DNA from: Chitinophaga parva
GTDB lineage: Bacteria > Bacteroidota > Bacteroidia > Chitinophagales > Chitinophagaceae
NCBI RefSeq assembly: GCF_003071345.1
Contig: NZ_QCYK01000002.1
Location: 992,001 to 1,056,000 of the forward strand
DNA: 64,000 nt
Direction of reading: 5' to 3'
Below the pieces are notes generated by a model that saw only the letters and a program-made list of their open reading frames with translations, ran no database searches and had not been told where the DNA came from. Each line of letters opens with the position of its first letter. Position 1 is the stretch's first letter. This document shows, piece after piece, positions 34,046 to 41,229 of the stretch. The position numbers were made by a program, and so were the translations under genes.

Positions 34046-35977
34046 TTAAAAGTTATTTTTTGTCGGCCAATCGGACGGAATCAACTTTTCTTGTCCATTT
34101 TTTGGCCACCGGTATTTTGTAGCAGTTACAAATCTTGGATCATTTTTTAGATAGGCATGTTCTATTACGATCACTTGTAATCCATGTTCTGATGCTACTT
34201 GATTAAAAATGAAATCGAAGTGCTTATGCAGGTCAGTTTCATCGTCTGCAATTTCTTCCTCCTGTCGATTGCCTTCTTCTTTGGTCTCATTGGAATAATA
34301 CGGACGACTTACCTGGTCGAGAATCAATACCCCTGGCACCGGTGATTTTTCAAGACGGAAAAACTTTTGAAAAGCAAATGCAAAAGCAAGATGAATGCTA
34401 AGATAATTTTCATCCGAGCCAACATTTGCAAATTCGCGCTTAACATTTTCTACGTCTGTTATTATGATTTTTGGAGTCTTTGACAAAAAGTTTATTGTAG
34501 CATTAGTTGCGGGGAAGCCAGTTGGAAGTACACTTAGGTTTTCGGTTGCATAACGGGAAATCGAATTTTCGGCTAGTTGAATTCTCTCCTCCCGGTGGCT
34601 TTTTCCATATCTTTTCTTCAGCTCATTTAATTCCCTAGTATAGCGATCAAGTCTTTCACTATCAAAGGCACTTACTTCTGTATGATTATCTAAAAAATAT
34701 GAAATGCGGCCAATTATCCTTGTGGCTTGTTGGTTGTCGTCAAATTGTTTTTTTAGCACCTCTGATTCTTTTAAAAGATTGACTACCTCCGTTTCGATTC
34801 CAGCAAGTCGTATTTGTGCGTTTTGTATCTGCTCTTCCGTTTCCCTAATAAAAGCACTTACCGCCGGTTTGTGATTCCTGATTACAGTTCTTTCCTTCTC
34901 TAAAGTGGTTATCGAATTTTCAATTTGAATGGCGAGATCGCTGGGAGTTGTGAAAAGATTGTTGCAAACAGGACAATGAGTTTCCTCATGTTTAAAATAC
35001 TTCCGTACATCTAGTTTCGCAAGTTGTTTGTCCAATATTTTGTCGAAATCAGTGGTAACTGTATTAACTTGTGTAGCCGCATTTTTCTTTCTTCTTAAAC
35101 CATTAAGTTCAGACAATATCACTGTCTTTCTCGTTTGTAATTCCTTGACAATATTTTCATTTTCCTGAACCACAACCTTTGGTTCTTGTAAAGAAATAAC
35201 AGTGAGTAGCTTTATCATTTCATCCTTGGTGTCTGGGATTGATTCAGGCGGAATCAACCCAAATTGGGAAGCTTCAGACAACAAAGATCTGCATTTATCT
35301 ATGAGGCTGTTTTCATGACCTTCAAACTGGATTTTCTTCTTCTCTTCGTTTTCAATACCCTTACTCAAACCATTCATGGTTTTTATGGCATCCAGTTCTT
35401 CAGCATCTATCGCACCGAGAAAAAATGGTAAAGATTCAATAATGCTTTTGCTAAAAAAAATATCGTCCAATCCGTGCATCAAAGTCTTCTTGCTATCAAT
35501 AACGTCTTTGTCTAAAAATATAAAAGGCGTAATATTTCTGATTGATACCTTACCTGATGTTTTAGTTGCTTCAAGTTCATTTTGAAATCCAAACAACCGT
35601 TCAATTACCAATTTAACTTGCTCTTTCGTGGCTGCACCTTTCAAGTCAGTCGCTGACTCGGGGATAAGAATATTTGATCCATACTCGATAAACATGCGAT
35701 CCGATATCGTTTTGGTTGTGCCAATTTCACGAGCGATTAAGATTTCTGTTTTGTCATTCACCCATTTGCTAGCAACATGACTAACTCTATCAGTTACGAA
35801 ACTTGCGATTTTACAAGAAGACGATCCTAGACAATAATCAATAGTGTCAATAATTGCTGTTTTCCCAGTGTTTGATCCACCTGTGACGATTGTCGTATCG
35901 CCAACATTAAATTCTATAATCCTTTTTTCATTGTGCGTACTATAGTACACCAAGTGGCTAATATTCCATCTGCTCAT
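34046..35977 (-). CDS. ABC-3C system ATPase (DUF3732-type, SMC/Rad50-like)
   Basis: This is a 643-residue SMC/Rad50-like ABC ATPase of the DUF3732 kind. Walker A is GGSNTGKT (residues 33-40). Two long coiled-coil stretches (about 200-320 and 350-470) flank a zinc-hook-like CPVC at 335-338. The signature-like GSDENYLS is at 520-527, and Walker B GVLILDQ at 549-555, with Gln where canonical ABC ATPases have Glu; I recall Asp-Gln as common in this family. It is the sensor/ATPase of ABC three-component (ABC-3C) conflict systems. Its start overlaps the middle component by 4 bp. Confidence 0.88.
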   Translation of the reverse strand: MSRWNISHLVYYSTHNEKRIIEFNVGDTTIVTGGSNTGKTAIIDTIDYCLGSSSCKIASFVTDRVSHVASKWVNDKTEILIAREIGTTKTISDRMFIEYGSNILIPESATDLKGAATKEQVKLVIERLFGFQNELEATKTSGKVSIRNITPFIFLDKDVIDSKKTLMHGLDDIFFSKSIIESLPFFLGAIDAEELDAIKTMNGLSKGIENEEKKKIQFEGHENSLIDKCRSLLSEASQFGLIPPESIPDTKDEMIKLLTVISLQEPKVVVQENENIVKELQTRKTVILSELNGLRRKKNAATQVNTVTTDFDKILDKQLAKLDVRKYFKHEETHCPVCNNLFTTPSDLAIQIENSITTLEKERTVIRNHKPAVSAFIRETEEQIQNAQIRLAGIETEVVNLLKESEVLKKQFDDNQQATRIIGRISYFLDNHTEVSAFDSERLDRYTRELNELKKRYGKSHREERIQLAENSISRYATENLSVLPTGFPATNATINFLSKTPKIIITDVENVKREFANVGSDENYLSIHLAFAFAFQKFFRLEKSPVPGVLILDQVSRPYYSNETKEEGNRQEEEIADDETDLHKHFDFIFNQVASEHGLQVIVIEHAYLKNDPRFVTATKYRWPKNGQEKLIPSDWPTKNNF

Positions 35978-36447
35978 ACATGAATTCCTAAGTGATTATA
36001 AATTGTTTTTACTGACTTAATCTCACCGAGCCAATGACCTAACCGATTGGCAAGTTTAAAATACTGCGATGCACCGTTTGCATTAGAGTAGTTCAGTACG
36101 TTTTCCCGATGTGTTTTAACCTCACCATAAGGAGTAAAGCCTATGACGCTTTTACTAACCGCGAATTCAATTGCCGGTTTGATGAAGTCTTGTGAGTCTT
36201 CAATTCGCTCTGTCATTTTAATTAAGATCACAGGATTATTCTTAATCCAAGAGAAAAATCCGGTCTTAACATTCGTCCCATCAAACGTCTTTAAAAGGTC
36301 GCCTGAAAGGATGATGGGAATTGGAAGAATCAATAATGGAAAGGGTACGGTGGTCTCGGCGGCTAATTCGTATCCCTCACAAAAACTCAGTAAAACCAGC
36401 GAACAAAAAGCTGGGTTTGTTTCGGAAAAAACGTCTATACTATTCAT
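35974..36447 (-). CDS. ABC-3C system middle component
   Basis: This 157-residue protein fits the 'three component ABC system middle component' by size, position and its opening NPAFCSLVLLSFCEGY, followed by FPLLILPIPIILS, a central IKPAIEFAVSKSVIGF and a C-terminal KLANRLGHWLG. These proteins are thought to link the ABC ATPase to the effector-bearing subunit. It overlaps the nuclease/CTD gene by 8 bp upstream and the ATPase gene by 4 bp downstream, i.e. translational coupling of all three. No catalytic residues are apparent. Assignment rests on the context plus family resemblance. Confidence 0.82.
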   Translation of the reverse strand: MNSIDVFSETNPAFCSLVLLSFCEGYELAAETTVPFPLLILPIPIILSGDLLKTFDGTNVKTGFFSWIKNNPVILIKMTERIEDSQDFIKPAIEFAVSKSVIGFTPYGEVKTHRENVLNYSNANGASQYFKLANRLGHWLGEIKSVKTIYNHLGIHV

Positions 36448-37684
36448 TTTCGGTAGCGTCCGGAATGAGAGTTAAAAAATTGCAGTGCCATCCCACACTG
36501 CGTTTTGTCGAAAGCATTTGGTAGCTTCCCCGAACCAGATCAGGATTGTTGTATTGATGAGAAATTGAAGCGACTTGCTGATGCGCTTCATTGTGGGTCC
36601 AATCAAGTAACTTTCGGCCATATTCCTTTATTTCATCATCTGAAAGAGAGTCTTTTTTTACCGTTGTTTCTTCAAATTTATATGACCACTCCTCAACCAA
36701 TCGTTCATCGTAGTTCTTCAGCTTTTTAGCAGATGGTAAGCTTTTATTTATCCAAATTTCTCGTTGGATTCTCGCCTTCATTTCGGTTGTAAATGAACGT
36801 TTTTTTTGAACGTCTGAAGCATCGATAATTTCAAGTTGTTTTGCATGAACAGGATGGGGGTTTGTTATTGGTGGCAGGGAAATCTGCAAGGCGTCGTCGG
36901 TAAAACCGTCATCAAAAAGTTCAGCATTTTTTCGACTAATGAATTCTTGAAGTTCGGAAAGAAAGATATTTTCCTGTCGTTCATTTGTCAGTGATCGTAC
37001 GGCTTCCCTATCCCACCAAGCAAGAATAAATTCGGAAAGAGGTCCAATATTCTGTGGCTGGGTTGTTTTCCTTATATAACTACTTACCATTTCATTCGCT
37101 TCAGTCATTGAAAACTGACCGGGGTTTAGACGTATTCTTTGCAAAAGAAGTTTTCTTTTGGAAGGTGTAAGACTCTTGAATGCAAGACAACCTTTATATT
37201 TTTTGTCGTAAGGGAGGGGTTTATCTTTTGCTTCTTGAAGTTTCTTCTCAACGTTTTCCAGGTCCGTCGTTTTACGGGCTTCAATTACTCTTTCGGCCTC
37301 TTCTAATAGATCCTTTTCAAATTGTTCGCGGTTACTTCCAAACGTCAGTAATTCTTGCAACGTGTCCTTGGCACCAATTTCGGCCACCGTAGATAGAACG
37401 AAATATCCACCACCAGGATCATTCTTACTTAAGTAATCACACCAAACTTTAAGTGTTCTCCACAGATTATCGCTTTTGATAGTGATTTTGGCATCTTCTG
37501 CTACGGTATGCTTAAGTTGATGCAGTTCTTTTTTTGACCCATCTGAAAAGTATACGTCATCAAGCGTCTCAATGCTCACATAAGCATCGGGTTCTTCAGA
37601 TTCAAGCAACAGTTTTAAAGCATAAATAGCTTGATAATAGTACCCTAAAGCGGGTGCTACTGCTCCATGAGAAGGTATTTCCAT
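36440..37684 (-). CDS. ABC-3C nuclease/CTD protein (DUF4297-like)
   Basis: This is a 414-residue protein, first gene of the operon. The N-terminal 70 residues have the DUF4297/Cap4-like nuclease pattern: GYYYQAIYALKLLLE (the GYxYQ helix), then E39 and D42-D43 in VSIETLDDVYF, then QLKH (Q56-L-K58), consistent with a PD-(D/E)xK dsDNA nuclease. The C-terminal two thirds, including GPLSEFILAWWDREA and a late HQYNNPDLVRGSYQML, look like the C-terminal scaffold domain that binds the rest of an ABC-3C complex. Predicted role: effector that cuts DNA after the ATPase senses invasion. Nuclease activity is inferred from motifs only. Confidence 0.8.
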   Translation of the reverse strand: MEIPSHGAVAPALGYYYQAIYALKLLLESEEPDAYVSIETLDDVYFSDGSKKELHQLKHTVAEDAKITIKSDNLWRTLKVWCDYLSKNDPGGGYFVLSTVAEIGAKDTLQELLTFGSNREQFEKDLLEEAERVIEARKTTDLENVEKKLQEAKDKPLPYDKKYKGCLAFKSLTPSKRKLLLQRIRLNPGQFSMTEANEMVSSYIRKTTQPQNIGPLSEFILAWWDREAVRSLTNERQENIFLSELQEFISRKNAELFDDGFTDDALQISLPPITNPHPVHAKQLEIIDASDVQKKRSFTTEMKARIQREIWINKSLPSAKKLKNYDERLVEEWSYKFEETTVKKDSLSDDEIKEYGRKLLDWTHNEAHQQVASISHQYNNPDLVRGSYQMLSTKRSVGWHCNFLTLIPDATENE

Positions 37685-38465
37685 TTATGAAAATCTCAGT
37701 TTAAATAGATTCTGTCTTAGGGATATAACGTTATTGGGATAAATTGTCATGAAATGTTTAGGGACGTTAGGAAAATTAGGGGAATTAATAATTAAACAAT
37801 AATCTTAGTAACTATTTACTCAATATAGTTTCATTAATCGTGTTAAACAAAAAAAATGTAAATTGATAAAATATATTTTGTTTTTCATATTTTTATATAA
37901 TTGATTATCAATTATTATTATGCGTTTTTAATTTGAGGTATAGTCGTCAGCTTTTTTAGATCATAAAGGAAAAGGTTCGACATTTGTACCACCGAGGTCA
38001 CAGAAAGCTTTCAAACCTCGCGCTAGTCGCGGGGTTTTCTTTTTAGTTGAACCCCTTTGGCCCCGAATTCTTTCCGTACTTTATACAGCTTCACAGATCA
38101 AGTTGAAAACCTTTAACCAGCTTTTACTAAAATATGAAAATCCGAATCGGATTGCACCAACCTTTAATCGCTATAGTCTTTTGCCGAAAAGACGTCAGCA
38201 AATAGTTTAAATTTGTTGTATTTGCGATACGCTTGGTCGCATAGTCTCTTATTATATTTGCTTAGTTTATCACAAATTGCTCCATAAAATGGAAGATGTC
38301 AACCTTTGGTTAGACCAGCCCAGAAAAGGTTAATCAGAAGTTAAGAATGAAGAAGGATTTATTTAGTAGGATCTTTCGATGAGCCACCTGGAATCCTTCC
38401 GGACATCTTGCTGTGTTCATCAATCAGCACTTTCCATAGCTTATTTTTAACTTCATAATGAAAAG
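37685..38465. other. AT-rich 780-bp gap at the island's right side
   Basis: No gene of normal size is present. The left part is very AT-rich and should hold the promoter of the minus-strand ABC-3C operon. An orphan intrinsic terminator sits at 38013-38045. Coding-like shreds follow: a plus-strand frame 38043-38213 ending LPKRRQQIV, and a minus-strand 49-codon frame 38508-38359 ending SKDPTK. I could assign neither. They may be remnants of genes damaged at the island border. Confidence 0.5.
38013..38045 (+). terminator. orphan intrinsic terminator
   Basis: AAACCTCGCG pairs with CGCGGGGTTT (one T-G) around CTAGT, followed by TTCTTTTT. No plus-strand gene ends before it for 6 kb, so it may belong to a small RNA or to a remnant gene. 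Confidence 0.75.
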
Positions 38466-38840
38466 ATGAATACAATTTTGTGGATAATACAAGGGCTTCT
38501 CTCTGCATTTTTTATTTTGCCTGGTTATGGAAAAATTGCGGGAAGTAAAGAAAAGCACATCGCAGACGGACATTTGAAACCGGGCAGCTCTATAATACCA
38601 ATTCGGATCTTAGGGGTTCTGGAATTATTAGGATGTGTCGGCATTATAGTACCATGGCTTTCGGGCATTACACCAATTATGACACCTGTGGCAGCGGCAG
38701 CCTTTTGCTTAGTCATGTTAGCAGGTATGGTTGTTCACGGCAGGAAGAAAGAATACAAAATGCTCCCAGTGTTGATGGTAGTTTTTATGCTATCAGCACT
38801 TGTTGCCTATTTCAGGTTCGCAGCGCTAGGTCGACAATAG
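38466..38840 (+). CDS. DoxX-family membrane protein
   Basis: This is a 124-residue membrane protein with four hydrophobic helices (about 3-22, 46-66, 70-90, 97-118). The start TILWIIQGLLSAFFILPGYGKI and the middle IRILGVLELLGCVGIIVPW are characteristic of the DoxX/DoxX-like family. It is distinct from the DoxX-like gene at 21413. It lies at the transition from the AT-rich island to normal DNA, and its base composition is intermediate. The function is unknown; related proteins are linked to redox or thiol stress. Confidence 0.82.
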   Translation: MNTILWIIQGLLSAFFILPGYGKIAGSKEKHIADGHLKPGSSIIPIRILGVLELLGCVGIIVPWLSGITPIMTPVAAAAFCLVMLAGMVVHGRKKEYKMLPVLMVVFMLSALVAYFRFAALGRQ

Positions 38841-38901
38841 AGAATAGCCGAATTGAACATAGCGATACATAACGAAAATGTCGTCAACTGCTACTCACTG
38901 C

Positions 38902-38941
38902 CGTTAGTTTAAGAGCAGCTTGCAGTACTCTTAAACTAACG
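38902..38941. repeat. perfect 14-bp inverted repeat
   Basis: CGTTAGTTTAAGAG and CTCTTAAACTAACG are exact reverse complements around a 12-base spacer, 60 bp after the DoxX stop. There is no T-run, so a classical terminator is unlikely; it could be an element end or a protein-binding site. Confidence 0.7.
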
Positions 38942-39010
38942 CAATTTCGGCTAACTTAAACAGACCGATATACAAAAGTTCGAGTTTTGTGCCATAAGGA
39001 TTACAGGAAA

Positions 39011-39055
39011 ATAAAGAAGCCTGCGCATTGCGCGGGCTTCTTTATTTTGTTTTTC
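39011..39055 (+). terminator. intrinsic terminator
   Basis: AAAGAAGCCTGCGC pairs with GCGCGGGCTTCTTT (one wobble) around ATT, followed by ATTTTGTTTTT. It lies 170 bp past DoxX. Apart from this and the 14-bp inverted repeat, the 38841-39205 gap shows no gene. Confidence 0.85.
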
Positions 39056-39205
39056 CCGGGATCTGGTGGATGGCCGGAAACGCCAAAATAGCATAGATCA
39101 TCCAACCCTGCTTCCCTGCAAAACCCAAGGTTCCGCCATTAATTGCATTTTTATAGCTTGATTTTTTGATTATTTTTACACTTCAACTAAAATCGGGGTG
39201 CAAAA

Positions 39206-39793
39206 TTGTCACAGAAATCTTCTCATAACGAGTGCCAACTTTTGCATGGATTGACTTCGGGCGATACGTTACATTATTCTTATATATTTAAAGAGTATTA
39301 TAGCGCACTATGCCGCTACGCCGAAACGGTCATCGGCGAGCCAGGGCATGCAGAAGATATTGTGCAAGACGTTTTCGAAAGATTATGGCAGAAGCCATAC
39401 GCCTTCGAGGATCTCCGGCATATAAAGGATTTCCTGTACAAGGCTACCCGTAATGCGGCCCTTAATTTCCTGAAAGGGGCGCAGCATAGTAAGGAACGCC
39501 AGGCTAAATTTCTCCAGGAACAGGAAAAGACGGCCACCGCGGAGGACCTGGACATCATCCGGATGGAGGTTTTCAGGTTAATTTACCGCGAGATCAGCAA
39601 CCTGCCCGAGCAATGCGGCAAGATCGTTCGCATGAGTTACGTGGAGGGGTTGAAAAACGAGCAGATCGCCGAAATTCTTTCCATTTCCCTCCAAACGGTT
39701 AAAAATCAGAAAACCAGGGGCATGAAACTGCTCAGAATGCGCCTGCCCCCGCTTGCATTCTCCTTATTCTTATTATTTTCCCACCACCCATAA
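39206..39793 (+). CDS. ECF RNA polymerase sigma factor
   Basis: This 195-residue ECF sigma-70 factor is of the Bacteroidota type that pairs with FecR. Region 2 contains YYSALCRYAETVIGEPGHAE followed by DIVQDVFERLW (core-binding and -10 recognition). Region 4 contains LPEQCGKIVRMSYVEGLKNE followed by QIAEILSISLQTVKNQK (helix-turn-helix). The start appears to be TTG at 39206, with GGGGTG as a possible upstream purine-rich site; no in-frame ATG fits the N-terminus. The FecR gene follows after 64 bp, and the SusC/SusD operon it presumably controls comes next. Confidence 0.9.
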   Translation: MSQKSSHNECQLLHGLTSGDTLHYSYIFKEYYSALCRYAETVIGEPGHAEDIVQDVFERLWQKPYAFEDLRHIKDFLYKATRNAALNFLKGAQHSKERQAKFLQEQEKTATAEDLDIIRMEVFRLIYREISNLPEQCGKIVRMSYVEGLKNEQIAEILSISLQTVKNQKTRGMKLLRMRLPPLAFSLFLLFSHHP

Positions 39794-39857
39794 TTTTTTT
39801 TTCGATTCCTTTAGTACGATCGGCATACCGTGTTGTAATAAGATAAACACGATTGTC

Positions 39858-41072
39858 ATGGCGTCTTCTTCGAACGATCCATTTATCATTGCAGCGCTTA
39901 TTTCCCGTTCGCAACAGGGCATGCTTATGGCCGGGGAGCAGGATGCGCTGGATGCCTGGATTGCCGCCAGCGACGAGAACCGGCAGTTATGGATGGAGTT
40001 GAACGACCCTGACGTACAACAGCAAAACGTACGCGCCATGGCCCGTTTTGATGAAACGGTCGCGCTGGAACGTTTTCTTGCCAACAAGCCTGCTACATCA
40101 AACGTACACCGGGTACGGCGTATTCACGCCTGGAAATGGGCGGCTGCCGCTGCGCTGGTACTGGCGTTTGGCGTATCCACTTATTTCCTGCTCATCCATC
40201 GTGGACAACATGCTGACCTGTTTGGCCACACATACGCCCAGCACGACATTCCACCGGGTAAAAACGGCGCCATCCTCACACTGGCCGACGGTTCTCAACT
40301 GGTATTGGATAGCTTGAACGAAGGCAGGATCGCTACGCAGCACGGAACACAGATTTCGCTGAACAATAACCAACTTACATACGATGCTACTGCCGCTACA
40401 GACGGTGCGGCGCTCAATACCATGACCACACCTAAAGGCCGCCAGTACCACCTTACACTGCCTGACGGAACGGAAGTATGGCTCAATGCAGCATCTTCTA
40501 TACAATACCCGGTCGCTTTCAAAGGGCAGGAGCGAAGGGTGAAGATCAGCGGGGAGATCTATTTTGAAGTGGCCAACAAAAGCTGGCAGCCTTTTATAGT
40601 GGAAACCGACCAGATGAAACTGGAAGTACTGGGTACGTCATTTAATCTCAACACCTACGACAACGAAAAGACCATCCGCACCACACTATTGACCGGCGCT
40701 GTGAAAATATCACCGCTGCAAGGTAGTATGCCTGCCGTTAAGCCACAGGTGCTGGTGCCCGGCCAAACAGCGGTTTTAAGCAAGCCGGGTGCACCGGAAG
40801 GGGTTACGCTTACTGTAACGGAAACGCCCGATCCTGATAAAATTATCGCGTGGAAAAACGGCCTGTTCAATTTCGACGGCCAGGATTTATATAGTGTAAT
40901 GCGCCAACTGGAGAGATGGTACAATATAGAGGTGCAATACGTTGGAAAACCGGAGGATGTGATCTTCAAAGGAAAAATGCACCGCAACACCAATCTGTCT
41001 GATGTATTGAAAGTGTTGGAAACGATGGATGTGAATTTCGAATTAAAGGGGAATACTTTGTATGTAAGATAG
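39858..41072 (+). CDS. FecR-type anti-sigma factor
   Basis: This is a 404-residue inner-membrane anti-sigma regulator. The cytoplasmic N-terminal sigma-binding region (about 1-90) is followed by one transmembrane helix (WKWAAAAALVLAFGVSTYFL), then the periplasmic FecR domain (TPKGRQYHLTLPDGTEVWLN, ISGEIYFEVANKSWQPF) and a DUF4974-like C-terminus (DLYSVMRQLERWYNIEV ... VLKVLETMDVNFEL). It normally receives a signal from the STN domain of the partner SusC and releases the ECF sigma. I placed the start at ATG 39858 (MASSSNDPF); the longer frame from 39753 overlaps the sigma gene. Confidence 0.92.
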   Translation: MASSSNDPFIIAALISRSQQGMLMAGEQDALDAWIAASDENRQLWMELNDPDVQQQNVRAMARFDETVALERFLANKPATSNVHRVRRIHAWKWAAAAALVLAFGVSTYFLLIHRGQHADLFGHTYAQHDIPPGKNGAILTLADGSQLVLDSLNEGRIATQHGTQISLNNNQLTYDATAATDGAALNTMTTPKGRQYHLTLPDGTEVWLNAASSIQYPVAFKGQERRVKISGEIYFEVANKSWQPFIVETDQMKLEVLGTSFNLNTYDNEKTIRTTLLTGAVKISPLQGSMPAVKPQVLVPGQTAVLSKPGAPEGVTLTVTETPDPDKIIAWKNGLFNFDGQDLYSVMRQLERWYNIEVQYVGKPEDVIFKGKMHRNTNLSDVLKVLETMDVNFELKGNTLYVR

Positions 41073-41100
41073 GAATAGTAACAAACCTTGCTTAAACAAA

Positions 41101-41127
41101 ACCGGAAGTGCTTGCGACACTCCCGGT
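41101..41127 (+). terminator. hairpin between fecR-like and susC-like genes
   Basis: ACCGGAAGTG and CACTCCCGGT form a 10-bp stem with one mismatch and a seven-base loop. No T-run follows, so it may attenuate transcription and not end it. Confidence 0.4.
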
Positions 41128-41229
41128 AGATGTTCAAGTAGGGTAATAATCAACCAGGTTTAAAGACTGCTTATTTGTTTACTTAAACATTCCGCCCCTT
41201 ATGTAGGGGGAGCGGATTTATGCAAATCT

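Larger units (their letters stand above)
27540..38050. mobile_element. AT-rich defence island with serine recombinase (approximate limits)
   Basis: Directly after the tRNA-Lys terminator the DNA becomes visibly AT-rich, and the genes change from core metabolism to a recombinase, a KAP NTPase and a five-gene nuclease/ABC/DUF262/HEPN operon. The recombinase lies at the tRNA-proximal end, as is usual for an integrated element. No clean flanking direct repeat was found, so both limits are approximate and the right one could be anywhere from about 37.7 to 39.1 kb. Confidence 0.55.

Noticed and set aside
37964..37995. tRNA 3' end (GGTTCGAC...ACC) marking a right attachment site
   Set aside because: No five-pair T-stem forms and it does not match the tRNA-Lys 3' end at 27482-27502, so a tRNA-derived direct repeat is not supported.
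38971..38995. tRNA T-arm remnant (CAAAAGTTCGAGTTTTG)
   Set aside because: The hairpin is perfect, but the obligatory G53-C61 pair is missing and no acceptor partner exists upstream.
39753..39857. Longer start of the FecR-type gene
   Set aside because: It would overlap the end of the ECF sigma gene and adds an aromatic, non-family N-terminus; ATG 39858 fits FecR.
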